Source of the DNA: Sistotremastrum niveocremeum HHB9708 | Taxonomy: Eukaryota; Basidiomycota; Agaricomycetes; Sistotremastrales; Sistotremastraceae | Assembly: GCA_001630475.1 (NCBI GenBank) | Contig: KV419398.1 | Location: forward strand, 719,825 to 783,824 | DNA length: 64,000 nucleotides | Reading direction: 5' to 3' | In this document: in pieces, positions 13,507-26,620 of the stretch | Numbering within the stretch: the stretch's first letter is position 1 | How the letters are laid out: every line of letters begins with the position of its first letter | Position numbers and translations under genes: made by a program | The notes under the pieces: model-generated | The model's input: only the letters and a program-made list of their open reading frames with translations | Database searches by the model: none | What the model was told of the DNA's origin: nothing

Positions 13507-13850
13507 GAGACAGACGAGAATCCCAACTTCCCTCACCTAGTAGCCACTACCTCCACCCACCTAGGTAGAGCGTCACCCCGAGGGATGAGATGGCCAGTTC
13601 GGCGTGTTCAAGGAGAAGCCACGACTCGTCCACCGGCGGGCGGTCTCACCGGGCCGGTCGTCGGCCATATACCACTGCACTCACCGAGAGTGCTTGACTG
13701 AGTTGAACCTGGGTCGCGACGTCCAGTTACTCAGCCCCGTGGCATACAGCGTTCTTCCAACCAGGCTACAACGCCCGACGTTAATCTATAGGTATGAAGG
13801 TGCGCTATAAGCACTTCTTTCTCCCCTTGTAGCACCTCTTGGAGGTGGCG
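13507..13850 (-). repeat. dispersed SINE-like repeat, copy 2
   Basis: Inverted relative to the other copies. Read on the minus strand the A-box-like motif is at 13757-13768 and the B-box-like motif at 13700-13709. The 5' part is more diverged than in copies 1, 3 and 4, and the middle segment after the B box differs. It ends in the shared gggattctcgtctgt. Confidence 0.75.
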
Positions 13851-16830
13851 GTGATTTTTTTCGATAGATGTTTCTTTGAAGATGCTTCTAAGCTGATTAG
13901 TCATGAACTCGATGGGCGCCGATCATTCCTTACCATCATCTTGACCATGATCTCAATGCGCTCGTTTCCTCACAATTTTGCTGTGAGGCATATCAATATC
14001 CTCGGTCGTGTCCGACCACACTTTCCGGCGATTCACTATGTCTTTTTCGATGCGGCAATTGACTGCTGAAACATAAAAATCAGTCCTACTGACATCATGA
14101 AAAGAAGGAGTCTAGTGCGCACCCTCGTCACCGCACCACAGCCAAGATCCCCAGATCAAATATCGTCGAGGTTTTTGGCGAACATTATATAGAAGGCGAC
14201 CTTAAGTGAATGCAGGGCGCGAAGCCAGGAAAGACCAGAACGTGAAGAGACCGCCTGAATACGCTGCATTCATCTTCGGGGTGCTATGAGCCATCTATTG
14301 GAGGCATGCCATGAACCTGAGACTGACCTCCTCACGTCCAACGAAATCCAGATCGTACACTCTGTCACCAAAGCCATCAAGAAAGAGTTTTTTTTTCCCT
14401 CATGACTCTAGAACGAAACGACGGATCTTTGTTAAGCGAAAATCTTATGACAGGGAGCTTCATACCATGACATATCACACCCTCTGACGCTACCCCCGAA
14501 GACGATCTCTGCAAGCGAGAAGAAAGGGCTCATCGCAATGACAGGAAACGCATCGAATATTATACGAAAGAATTCACGTCAATGCCCCCCGCACAAGCGT
14601 GACGCATTGGATTTTGATGGCCGAGTCGAAATAGTAGAAGGCTACTCCTCGCTTATCTGCATGAAGAGCTTTATATTAAATGAAATGAGATTCAGACACT
14701 CTGATTTTTTTGATTGGAGATAGTATGGACGTACGAGAGTTCAGCCTACATGTCTTTAGATTACCGCCTCGCTAATTTATTCCTGCGCCTCGCTCCGACC
14801 TCGTATGGGAGACTTGTTCTAGAATTAAAGAGGAATTCGTGTGGTGGGCATACATGTACGAGACTGCATCAATATTGCTGTGACAAGATCAGGACAGGGT
14901 TGAAACTGGACACATGAACGCACTTTGCGGGGCCGTCTTATGAGAGCGTCCGGACCAAACTGGTACTGTACACTCGATGTATAGCTGTTAGACTGAATGA
15001 CGAAGTTTTCCCTGGTGCTACAGGTCGAAGGCTTCGCGTATACAACTTGAATTGGACGTATTCAGGCTAATTCAGCGTCATTTCACTGGTTCTGCTGTGT
15101 GAGCTGATGTTACTTCCAGGGAGCTCAAGAGAGTACAGTAAGGACGAGTGACTTACAGTAGTCCAATTGCATGACGTTCAGACGAAATTCGATCGCCGGG
15201 ACTCCACACACGTCTGATATTGTAGATGACTGTGAGTGAATATTTTCGACAGTTGAAGTCCATGGTCAAAGCTTCGGGCAAGTCCGCTGCGCGTTGCTCA
15301 CAGCGCACTGGCACCCCTTCCCGAGTCTTCACACCCTTGCACACAGCGTCATACATCACGAAGGGCCTGTATAAGTCAAAAGAGCATTGGAAACCCCCAT
15401 ATTATTGCGCCGAATATCAAGTATGGCTGGCGGATCCTCCGTGGAATAGCTTGCAAAGACGTTCCGAGAGCTGTTCCACTGCTGTTCCGAGTCCTGTCAA
15501 TGGACGGCAGCACCCGAGCTGTGCAGCTACCTATCTTTGAGGCTAGTCAGTATAATCTCTGTTGTCGTTGGTCTGGCCGGCTGAGCGTGCATCAGGACAT
15601 ATGCTGGCGTTTACTCGGCACATTCAGTCGACTGAGTAAAGCTAGAGGGTCATCTCGGGCCCAAGAATGCTCTACGGAGGGCGGGATCTGTGATGCCACC
15701 GTGATCTAAGGTGAGACACCCTTGGCTTAGCTTCATTCTGCCCGAGAATCAAACCTTGAACCACAGTCAAACATTCTTTCGCCTCCTTTCGTCCGAAGAA
15801 CAGGAGACTCGTACAAGTGACATGCAGCCACCGCTGTCGAGTTCGTTGGAAGTCAGGCCCATTTCTGAGAATTTCATTGTGCTGGCTGTCGAAGCAGAAA
15901 AGAGCTTGGCATACTGCCAATCGAAGAGGAAGCGTAGCGAACTTTGCATTTTAACCAGTAAGTCACAGGCCTGTTTACGTCTTCCGAAAATCATCGCTGA
16001 GATTTGATCCCTGAAGACGTGTTATCAGTCTCTCGACTACATGCCTATATTCGCATATCATCAAATTTTGAATTTTCGCGTCGTCGTCGTAGTGTCTACT
16101 CGAAGATCTTCTCTCGTATGTCCTCCGGATATCTATGCCCTTCATATCATTCTGAGCTCTGTATGGCAGCTTTGCGCTCACAAGAGACGAGCCGGTTGCA
16201 TATGTTTTGACGTCTACGTAGTTCTCGACCCTTGGCCTTTGATGAGCGTGGCTCCAAGAGCAGCTCTCCCCGCGCTTCGCCTGCTCAGCTTGGGAAGGTT
16301 TGCTTGCAATTATTCTCTTGAGTGTCTTGCCGCTGATCATTGGTTTTTAGCTATGCTACAGCTATGAATGTTGGTTGGTCAGCTGAAAACTATTACCAGA
16401 GGTCGGAGTACTATTCAAAAGTGCATTACCCCGTAGCTCATCCACAGGACTTCAGGTGGAGGCCGTTGGCAATGACACCGCACTGCCTCGCATCTTAAGG
16501 GCAGTGATTACGACAGAAGGGCTGCAGAAAGTACGAATTGATCTCGTACCCGGTCTACTGTTAGCACAAAGAAAGTCATCAACATCTAGCAGCCGTTCGT
16601 CATTCAGAACTCTGAAGAAACAACGTATTGACCTCCGTTCCTCTAGGTTCATCGTGGACTCAAAGATCTCCCGATTACTCGGACTGGCGTCTCCTTGGAC
16701 GATGGCTCTTGATTGGGCATGATCGTCCGACATGACAGGTGTCACATGTCAATCAAAGCGGACGGTCAAGCATAGTACACGAAAGTACTTCTCGATGCCC
16801 ACCTTTCTGTGGTTCCCAAAACTTCCATAG
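13851..16830. other. decayed stretch, no supported gene
   Basis: Short frames only. Near 16305-16350 the bases 'ttgcaattattctcttgagtgtcttgccgctgatcattgg' resemble the transmembrane piece of the ABC relic at 24115, so at least part of this stretch is a further decayed transporter copy. Nothing else is recognisable. Confidence 0.4.
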
Positions 16831-17230
16831 TCACACTTAAATCATCTTTTCGGGGTCTCCAAACCTGGTTGCCAGGCCTCAAATTTTCTGCCATTGCGTC
16901 ATGTGCTCGTGCGTCTGCTATGATCTTGAGCACAGTACGCCCCTCGTGCCCTTTTGTTCAAACCATCTCATGCATTTTTTCCGGCCAGGCCTCCGGCGAC
17001 GAACTTTCGGTCCTCTCGGGGACGCTCATGCATCCGAAGATGGCGGATCAACTCGCACTCCAATCCCAACCGTTTCGTCCCTACCTTACCACCACCATGA
17101 TGATTGTCAGACACATCAAGACGACGTGTATCAGCTGTTCACTCCTATTCCTCGAGTCCCCTCATCGTTATCACATAAACCGCCTGCACCTATCATCGAA
17201 GTCTTCTTTCCCTTTACCATAAGAGATATC
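16831..17230 (+). pseudogene. third decayed copy of the ABC-relic segment
   Basis: Nucleotide similarity, not protein motifs, supports this call. The block around 16845-17010, ending in 'gcctccggcgacgaac', aligns by eye with 26960-27095 ('gcctccgacgacaagg') and with 11520-11605 ('gcctccggcgacaagg'). In all three copies the conserved word follows a pyrimidine-rich 'CTCAG' or 'CCAG' that looks like an old splice acceptor. In all three the block is followed a few hundred bases later by a copy of the dispersed repeat. No open frame survives. Confidence 0.5.
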
Positions 17231-17443
17231 TTGTAGGTCCTCGTTCTCGCAACTGAAATCATATTTCAAATCAATCAATACTCTTGCAGGATCCGCGAGG
17301 AGACCAAGTCGCCACCGTTGTTGCTGCTCTTGTGGTTCGATTCGTTAGGTAGGCAGTCTTTTTATAAATATGTTGCATAATGCTGATGACCACCAAGGAT
17401 ACCCGTTGCCTTCCGTAACATTTTTAAGACCAAGAACCGCGAG

Positions 17444-17845
17444 AATTGGAATTCTGGAATATCCGGAAGCATTTAGCGGAATCCGGAGCGCACAGCCTCT
17501 CACGAAAGGAGCGACAAGAGGGAAAAGAATGGCTTATAGAAGTCCTTCAGACCCATAGAGTAACGTCGGGCGTGATAGCCTGGTTGGAAGAATGCTATGG
17601 TCCACAGGGCTGAGTAACTGGATGTCGCGACCCAGGTTCAACTCAGTCAAGCGTCCGATGTGGGCGTGGTGGTAATCATAGCGGACGACCGGCCCGGTTA
17701 GAGTTCCCGCCGGTGGACGAGTCGTGGCTTCTCCTTGAACACGCCGTACTGGCCATCTCATCCCTCGGGGTGACGCTTGATCTGATGGGATCAGGGTAGT
17801 GGACACTCGGTGAGAGAAGTTGGGATTCTCGTCTGTTTTGATTCT
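17444..17845 (+). repeat. dispersed SINE-like repeat, copy 3
   Basis: A 402-base copy that differs from copy 4 (27350-27751) at only about two positions, both in the first 80 bases. A-box-like motif at 17576-17587, B-box-like motif at 17635-17644. The ends are aattggaattctgg and gtctgttttgattct. Sequence beyond the 3' end differs from copy 4. Confidence 0.85.
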
Positions 17846-20059
17846 AATTTTTGAAAAGGCTTGGATCTTTCTGCTGCTATGATCTGCGACTTGATCACTC
17901 GTGCGATTGCTAATCAACGGAGCATTTCAAGTCACCATGTCCACCCGGTTCACGGCCATCCATGCAACATTGCGTACAAAATTATTGTAGGGTATGTCTG
18001 TAGCCTTTTCGTTCAAGTCTTCATATTCAGGCTGATCCGACTTCCAGATATTTCCAACCTGGAATCCTGATCATCGTTGTTTGTTGTTCATAATTCTGCT
18101 CTCAATCCTCATGACCGAATCAGCCCCACTGACCTCGTCAAGACCTTGCGGAATCTGGCGAAGAAGTCCTCTGTCGTCAAGGTCTTCTATCCGCGCCCGC
18201 CAAGTTTCTATCCATTTAGTGTGAGATATTGCCAGCCGCCTTAGATCTGAGAGTGAGAACGAGATCGAACCCGCGCCGACTCTTTTGGCAGTGTACCTAC
18301 TACAAATATTCGGACCGTTGCACATGAGTCGCTGCGTACGTGCTGAACGTTCGAATGTGACCTTTTCATCGTGGACACATGTATTGTCCCAATGAAACTG
18401 GGATTCCTGAGTGAAATGAGAAACTCGCGGCCAAGATGGGAAACCTCGCGTTACGTCATGTCGCGTTTGTCTCTTAGTCATTATACTTGTGGTCATTTCA
18501 CCAATCTGCTACTCAGTGCACCGTAAATTACTCACCATATCTGTTGAACCTCGTCTAGATCTGGCCGCCTGATCAAAGCGGCTGGTGCGCCCAGACAAAA
18601 ATGGTGCTGCTCAACGTCGTTTTCAAAATTGCGTACCGGCCCGAATCGAAGTGAATCAGGTTGCAGACAGCAAGGCAGCCGACGCAAGCTCGGTTTGCGC
18701 ACAACTGTTCGACCACCGCCGGCCGGGATGACCGCTCTGAGTCGTATAGTATGTGCAAAAGACTCGGGAGGAAAGACCGAGGCAAAAGAGGTCTGGGCGC
18801 CTGTATAACATATTCGTACGGATAATTTATCCCATCTTGCAGGGCTGATTCGCATTATTTACTTGCCAGGCCGTGGTACTATGCTCTACACCATTTATTG
18901 TTGTATTTCACTATCTTTGAGACTTCGACCGCCGCTCCTTTACTAATTTCAGCTTCGCCTTTCATTTCTTTCAACCTCAATTCTCACATCGACAGCTATG
19001 TGTTCTGAAGCAGTCATGGGCTGGCAACATGTGCATTGGCGGGGCACGCTTTTCAATGCTCCGGCGACCGCTTGCAAGTCGTAGACTCGTCGAGGTCAAA
19101 GAGAAACCCGACGTCTAACCCAGTACACATGTCACTGCTGCAGGCAACCAAATTGTGAATTGACTGGTGAATTATTGAAGGACAGGACTATCGACCAAAG
19201 AGAGATCACTGGAGCTTTGGGGGCAGTAACGTATCCGTCTGTGATGATTTCTATTGACAGACCTGTTATCAGTAAAAGCACAGGTGTATTATATGTCAAC
19301 CTTCGGATCTGCTCTGTAGACAATGAACTTGGAGTCTCGTATTTTATCCTGGTCACGTTCAGATGGTCATAGCTGATCAAGTTATGATCATCCCCGAATG
19401 TACCGAGGCTCAGAACGGAATATTGAATATCAATGTAGGGACGTGTGATTGCCTCAACTGATCGTGTTCCTGATCATGTAGTCGACTACAAGACTATAAA
19501 ATGAATAATGCAGACTTATTTTGGTCACTCCTGTTTTTAGGCAGATTCTGTGCCTTCGATTTGACGGATCCTAACCCGATTTGGCAGTTTCGGCAGTTCT
19601 CCGATCATGAAGCTTTTCCGATCAACGGCATCAAATCAAAAACTTGCCGATCAACGCAATCTAAGCGAGTCTAGCGAGCCGTCCTGGAGGATCAGAAATC
19701 TGGATTTGAGTCATACAGTGCAAAGATGAAAAGAAATCTTCCTGGAGCTAACATTCGGTGACAGTATTGTTGGTGGACGAGGATATCCCAGGTTGGGGAC
19801 TAAAACGGCGAGGCGGAGCATTAGTAGGATTTGTTTGACATGTTCGTTTTGAACGTGAATTGAAGCAAATCTCTTCTAAGCTGGTGGAAATTGTGTCTGA
19901 ATTGCCTCGTTCGACCCGCGATCCTCCCCTAACTCCTTGGTCGGCGGAAACTAGTTGAGTTTGAGTTTGAACTCAGCAGGGGGCGCTCCAGAAGTTCAGA
20001 GGCGGGGCATTTTGACGCGACTCCTCTCTCTTCTCCTCTAAACCACATCCACAGCGACG
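17846..20059. other. intergenic stretch before the island gene
   Basis: No gene is supported. The last few hundred bases (about 19700-20059) are the presumed promoter of the gene starting at 20060. The rest shows only short frames without domains. Confidence 0.4.
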
Positions 20060-22819
20060 ATGCGTCAGCATCAGCTACATCACTCTACTATCCATATACC
20101 AGAACCAGCGAGCTCATGCTCACAGACTTGTTCTAGCAGCAACGGTACGCTTGTCACATTTATCGTAGCGGAGGAAATACGCTAAGACGTGGCTCAGGGG
20201 CCGAAACATCTCTCGCATCGGACGCCTTTGTTCCACATATCGTCGACGACGCCGTCATATTTGAAGACTCTGGATACTGGCACGCCCAAGATGGCCAAAA
20301 TGTCGAAGCATCTTTGCTGTGGTATCTCTCGGCCAAAGGCATCGACTCCTCATGTCCGCGAACCGTCTCAACAATCGTTTCATTGATGGACACGATCATC
20401 ACAAGCGAAAAGGCCCAAACGCCGGACTCACTGAAGGTTGTGGCGAGAGCTGCAGTCAGAATCGGAACCGGCGTCGTCAAGAAAACAGTACCTCAGGTAG
20501 TACTCCCCGAGATCAAAAAGTTCTTGATCAAGGCCATCCAGCACCTCATTTCCCAAATCAAAACCGCAGACGACGAACGTATTTTGAAGGACGTCATGAC
20601 GTTGTTGGGCTGTCTTGGGGTAGAGTTGGGAGGGTCGGATGAGGCTCTGGAATTATTCGACAGCGATCTGTTGAGTCTCTATCTTCTATGTTTAATATAC
20701 AAACACTGACCATATGATAGAATGGATCGCACGATATACCCCATGAACGACACATCCCGACTCAAACTCTTTCCCACTGTCGTCGACGGGATGTCGCCAT
20801 GGCTTCTCCGGTCGAAAGACTTTCAAACACAGGCTGCGATCCTACAAACACTCATTCAAATCTTCCTCAACTGTGCCGCTGTCTCAAACTACAATACCGC
20901 CCAACACTGCACGGATTTATTTCTCTCTCGCTGCGAAGACCCCGCATATAGACCCTTTGGTAGTCGAGTTCTACAACGCCTTGCCTATGCAGTTCAGGAG
21001 AAGCACGATGAGGAGGAGGATGCTCATGCATTCTGGCTCCTCTGTCGGCTTTTCCAGAGCGTGGAAACGGTATCGAGCGCAGGGTGGAATTTCGCCACAC
21101 CCGAACTTTCCCCTGCCTGGAAGTCTGCCCTCCATTGCGGGGCTCGCATCGTCTCCGCGAGTTTCCCTCTGGCAGACAACGATGTTATTAAGCCGACAAA
21201 CTTCACCGATTGCAAGACATGCAATAATGCGTTATTGGAAAGCGCTCAGCGCTCGGCGGTACATAATGTATGTTCACTGTTCAGCATTTACTGCTCTTTC
21301 CGTCTGACTGATTCGAGCGCAGCTCACGGTCAATGAAGTCGAAGACATTAGATATTGGCGAACGAAAGTTGCCAAAGTTCGGACTTTGTTCCTCGTCGTC
21401 TCCGACGAAGAGACTCGGAAAACGATCTTGGGGGCCCGGTACCATCTCAAGCTTTCCCAGATGATGGGTTGGACTGATCCCCTGATTCACCGCCATACCG
21501 TCGAATCTCACCGACGTCCGCCTCCCGTTGATACGCCCACCTCCCATTCTCAGGCTCTTCTCGTGCCCCCCGTCGTCGACCCCATCCCGACTCAACCACA
21601 TCCGACTCCCTCTGCCGACGCGCCTCAACCTCGTCGTGCTCTGTCGCATAAAGGTCAATTCGCATTGAAAGCGAGCACTCTGAGTGTTGTTGCCGAAGTG
21701 GACGCTGGAGAGGAGGAGGATGTCGTACAGCTTCCAGGTCCACCAACCACCTCGATTCAGGCCCCTTCCCATCCACGACCACGCCCTTCCATATCGCTTC
21801 CATCCACGCCGGCTCCAGCGAAGAGACCGCAGAGTTCGGAAGGTGTACTCTCCCCTCTTTTGCCTAATAGAGGCCCTTCCGCGCAATTTTCATCCAACGA
21901 AATGGTCAAGTCGCCTCCATTCGCGTATAGGGGCATACATACGCAATCAAAACCAGCAGCACCAAAGAGTGGCACTCAGAACTCGAAGATGATCAGGTCT
22001 CCCACCAATGCCAAGGGCTTGAAAAGGGGTGTTACTGAATCCCTAGAGCCGGAGGAGAAGGAGAATTCGCGACAGGTAAAGAAAGCGCGGACTGACATGG
22101 CCTCTTCTTCAACGGTAAAGCCTGTTCGCAAACGGGCTGCATCTGCTGGACCGTCGTCAGCGACTTCCCATGGTGCCAATCCGTCCCGCTCTCATAACCG
22201 GGCTCGAAGCGCCACCGGCATACCCCAACCCACCCATTTGGATTCACGTCCTGCACATCATCTCCCTTCGGTCCCCCAGCCCTCCTCCATCCCGTTACTC
22301 GGAGCCGCGATCGCATTGCAGGACGAACAAGTCTTCCGCTCTGCTCCCCTTGGTTCCCTCGATCATCGCTTTGAAGATATATACGATTTCAGCGATTCGT
22401 CTTCTGAACCGTCAGAAGAGGTTCCTTGCGACGCCAGCAACCGCCCGCTCAAAAAACTCATGCAGAATCTCACGGCCCCCATTCGACGTCTCGCAACTAT
22501 GTCACAGTCGAATCATCGATACCAATCATTTGTGGCTCCCGTCACGACGTCTCACGCTCCCAACACCGAACGTGATTTTGCTCAAGATCCCCGGGCTACT
22601 GAACCTATGGGAGATATGAGTACGGGCGCGGAGGACTGGGAGGACAGTCAGGGTGCCCAGCCAGGCCCTTCGAACTTAACCAGCCAGACAACTACGGATC
22701 CTGCTCCGGTCAATGTGGAGAATGCTCAAGCGGCGACACACAATACGACAGAGAACGGCGCGGACTCAAATCTCACTCGAAGGCGATCCCATCGTCAACC
22801 CAAACCTGTTGTGCGGTAG
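20060..22819 (+). CDS. conserved-looking protein of unknown function (866 aa), helical N-terminus, disordered basic C-terminus
   Basis: Four exons: 20060-20144, 20198-20669, 20721-21267 and 21323-22819. All junctions are GT-AG and the frame closes to 866 aa. I do not recognise the family. Residues about 30-430 are rich in predicted helices with HEAT/ARM-like hydrophobic spacing and a WYLSAKG segment. A short globular stretch follows (FLVVSDEETRK, then YHLKLSQMMGWTDP). From about 470 to the end the chain is Ser/Pro/Arg-rich with KKART- and KRGV-like basic clusters and ends RRSHRQPKPVVR, which suggests a nuclear scaffold protein. It is the only intact gene in the left 32 kb and is flanked on both sides by ABC relics. 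The start at 20060 was chosen because it gives the phase needed at the first intron. Confidence 0.75.
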
Positions 22820-24110
22820 ACTTATTTGGCGCCGGAAGAGGAGCTGTCACTTTCAACTTCAGCCTCGTGTCCACGTCTGTTTCCTAGAACTGGTTTGATC
22901 ATCGCAGAGGTCTGGTATTCCCAATTTTATCGGCATCCGTTCAAGTTTTCGACCCACCCCAACACACATTTGCTATCATTATTCCAACATCATTATTGTC
23001 ATCGTGACCCTCGTTTCATGCATAGCTACAGAACATTGTACACCCTAGTCCCCGCATTGTATATCATACTTTCACACACCAATCTGTTTGAACGAAAATG
23101 AGCGAGTGACTCTCCGAATCCGGCGCGCTCAATCTCGTCACCATCTCGTCGCGAGTACTGCATTCATCCATTATCCAAGCGGCCTGCTTTGCTTGCGGTA
23201 TCACTGCCAATTTGACTGGGATATCCGTAGAAGATGCTGTCGACAAGAGAAGTCAAAGAATTGGCGGCTGAACATGACTTCGGCAGCCGATGGCTCAAAG
23301 TACTACGACTTCCAGTCTTCTTCGTCACCCTCGTTGACAGCGAAACAGGAATGACATATCCAGAGAGCCTCGTCAGGCTCTAGAGGGCAGTTGGGGGGCT
23401 TTTAAAGGAGAGTCATGATCCCCAAGAAGGCTTCCAACGGCGGGGGAACCACGACGTCAAGTTGGCGAAGCCACCTTAGGTCTTTTCATTTGGCCTCTCG
23501 TTGATCCTTCCATACCAACTCCACATACTCCAGGTCACCCTGATCCCGCGATGTCCGTATGGAAAGGAGAGTCCTGGAGTGACAACCGCCCACTTTCGAT
23601 TATCAGAGTCGTTGGTCTTCTGGCCCATTGGCACAGTGATGTGCGCGGGGTATTCTAAATGGAGAATGCTGTTCTTAGTCCGGGGTGTGGTCGACTGAGG
23701 AAGGAGGGTATGAAATTGAAATTCCAGCCAGTGAGCCCAAGTCAAATGTCCTTTCCTGATCTTCTGAACGACGTTACTCAGATTCACAGACAGACCAGGC
23801 CTGGTCAGGCCTCAAACATCAAATCCAAAGCCTGAATCCTGTTTATCTATTTCTGGAGGGTCTTCGTCGTATGTGCGTGCGGCTCATCAAGTTTCCGGTC
23901 GTCGTGCGTCTCAGAAGCCCATACCTCTCATGAATACTCGACTGACCTCAGTGCAGTCCACATTGTCGAGGATACGTCACTCATATTCCGTATCACCGCA
24001 GTTATCAAACTTGGCATTCTTCGATGCACGGCATAGCACGAGCGCGAGCTCTACGCAGTGATCGAAATCATTTCAAGTTGCCCCTCATCTGATCGCGACT
24101 GACAAAATGT
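22820..24110. other. decayed stretch between island gene and ABC relic
   Basis: Apart from the diverged repeat described separately at about 22980-23280, no gene or domain is readable here on either strand. Confidence 0.45.
22980..23280 (+). repeat. diverged segmental repeat, copy 2
   Basis: This is the partner of 7960-8260, with the same order of short matching blocks and many substitutions. It begins about 160 bases after the stop codon of the 866 aa gene and lies upstream of the ABC relic at 24.1 kb. Confidence 0.6.
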
Positions 24111-24111
24111 T

Positions 24112-26620
24112 TGTCTCGAATTATTCTTTTGAGTGCATGGACGCTGATTATCGTGGCATCGACAGGGACGATAGTGATGTCTCTATTGAGGCCGCTATTA
24201 GCGAGATCCATAAGCCCATTAAGAGACTCAAGTCTAGCCACCAACTCGCGCTCTCTTGCGCTTCTCCCAATGCGACAGCCATTTTCCTAAATCTGGTGTT
24301 CATGGATCCTCGATGAGCCCGACTCTCCCGAGAATATCAATCATCACGGAAAGAGGCTCAACGCTGCAGGAATGAGCTCACTGACCCGCCGTGTTTGTTT
24401 TTCGCCCTAAATTAACCGCAACTAATTTCTTAATTCCACTCGTCTAGGCTCCTCCTCGCCTTCAAAATCCTCTCATTTTCTCCGATCAGCCTTTCGAAAT
24501 GACGCTCCCTCGGTCAAGCACGATGACAGACTTCTCGTCTGTGCGCCGAAATAGTACTCAAGCATGCGACAAGACTTGTCTATTCATGAGCCCCAGATGT
24601 CTGCAGGAGCAGTCAAACACTCTTCGCCGCCTTCATCCCTGGGTCCTAGGTTTCGGTATCCGCGCGCGATGGCGGCCTGATTTCGGCCTGGTAAGCTTTC
24701 GTGTCCTTCTGTTCTGACAACAGTATTCACTTTTCCTTCAGATTACGGCAGAGGACTTTCTGTCCTTTCAGACGCTAAACTCAAGACCTGCATGACGGGA
24801 TCGAGTCAAAAGTCAACTACAACCTCTCTCTGCCAACTCCATTAACCACACTATCCGTTGGGCTCCAACCCTCGAGACCGTTATCCATCCGTCCCTCTCA
24901 TACCTTTCATCCTCATCTGCAGTACCATTGCATCTTCCGACTCCTCTTGAATGGATTGGATCAGAACCTTAGATTGCAGACCGCGTAACACGAGTCGCAA
25001 GAGTCGTAAAAGACCAAGGATGTGATGCAGCCTGTTTGTGATCATCTCTTCTGGCTCGTAGTACACCGCACCAGTCGAAGTCCTCATTACTATTTTTGCG
25101 CCCTTGGAGCTGGCGATGGCGCGGATCCTCGTAGTGGATTGCTCTGAGACGAAGCCTTGACACTTCCATGAGCATCGGTGTATTCCCAGCGCTTCTCAGC
25201 TCAAAACTGTTGTCGTTGAGAGACATGCGGACGCCAGGGACCAATTAGAGAAGCATTCTCAGCAGGTTTCACTGTCTCAACTCGCCGCGCCATCTACCCC
25301 ACTATCTCTAAGAAAACATGTCCTCTTCGTCGGTTTTCTCTGCTGCATCGCAACTGGCGCGATAGTCCCCCACTTCTCATTCCTTCTTCACCGTCGTCGT
25401 TCAAATCTCCACCGTAGCCACAGACATTTTATTCATCAGTTGGCTCCGCGCTATCAGTCTCGCTTTCGCTGCCGCCGACGGAATATGTGGTGAATCGCAA
25501 TTGTAGCTAATTGAGACTTCGGCATTGATGTGGATGACGAACATTCGTCTCAGGATAACAAGTGGTCGATAAGCCTGAGGATTCGTATCTGGCCCTTGTG
25601 CAGACTCTCTTCAAAGACTCAGAGGATGCCAAGGGTCTCGTCAGTCTTGTCATCGGACAAACGACCGTCACTGTCCGATCCTTAAGGTCGAACTGCACTG
25701 AGCTCTCATCCTCAGTTGGCAGCTCACGCCTGACAAACTCGCCGTCGGAACCGTCTTTGCAGGTGCCATGTCTATTTGATCCAGGTTCGTCTCCAACTTC
25801 CTTTAGCGCAACAAGTTTTATCGAGAAGACATTGCGAAAGGATGCCACGAAGCTATCTCACAGATCCCAGGCATTCGTTTGATGGCCTCTCAGGGTACTC
25901 TCGACGAACAGCATTACTAGAAGGCGTTGCAGCATACTCTTGGGACTGGCTTGGAGAGTGCATCTGTCAGAGGGTTCAACATTGGTGTTGCTAGTGCTCT
26001 CTTTGGTCTCGCTGAAGGTAAGCATTGCTGTCCTCTTTTAGCTCTCTCTCTCTAATGTAGTACTAGACCCCCTCTTCTACGTTGATGCTGTCCGCGTCAC
26101 CAACGGCACACTACCTGTCTCCGCACGTTTCAAGTTTTACATCTAGTCGTTTTATGGTATCAATCGCGTCGTAGGCGATGACCGTCAGTGAGTTTCGGTA
26201 TCAATTTGTTGGTAATCACATTTAAATTGAGTAGTAGCTCGAAGTGTCTTGAAAGTCGTTCAAGCACTCATGATCTCTAGCGCATCTTCCCAATGGCTGC
26301 TGACACCGACGATCTCGATTCAACAGCAAGCATCCTATCTCAGGCTCTGTCTCGCTCAAGAACGTCCAAAGTCCCATATTCGAAACCACTCGATGTCTCA
26401 ATCCACAAGGGTGTTCGCTTGATCTCCCTACCGGCGAATGCGTCGCTATCTTCGGATGGTCGGGCTCTTCGCAATCTACCACTCTTCCCTTCTTCGACGT
26501 CTCCACGGAGCCAACTCTGGCGTAATTGGCATCGAAAATACCAACCCTTCCCACACTGAAGTCATCAGGATGTGCGATTACGTCGCGTTTGTTATTTGAG
26601 ATCCTCACAAGACGATCAGC
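24112..26620 (+). pseudogene. Ste6-type (ABCB) full transporter relic
   Basis: This is the most readable of the transporter relics. In order: a transmembrane piece LLSAWTLIIVASTGTIV near 24120-24170; the start of the second membrane domain LFVGFLCCIATGAIVPHFS near 25320-25375; DKPEDSYLALVQTLF and KDSEDAKGLVSLVIGQ at 25568-25660, which is the characteristic Ste6-family loop; then EDIAKGCHEAISQIPGIRLM, with stop codons before and after, to about 25884; then GFNIGVASALFGLAE near 25976. Near 26426-26490 the strand LDLPTGECVAIFG runs into a damaged Walker A (GWSGSSQST, where GxSGSGKST is expected). Several stops and frame changes are present. The family exports lipid-modified peptide pheromones or drugs; this copy is dead. 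It lies between the island gene and repeat copy 4. Confidence 0.85.

Noticed and set aside
14073-18150. short similarity between 'aatcagtcctactgac' and 'aatcagccccactgac' at 14.07 and 18.12 kb
   Set aside because: The match covers only about 25 bases and does not extend, so it may be chance.
21281-21886. 201-codon minus-strand frame
   Set aside because: It is antisense to the last exon of the 866 aa gene, and its Arg/Gly-rich composition is that of a shadow frame.
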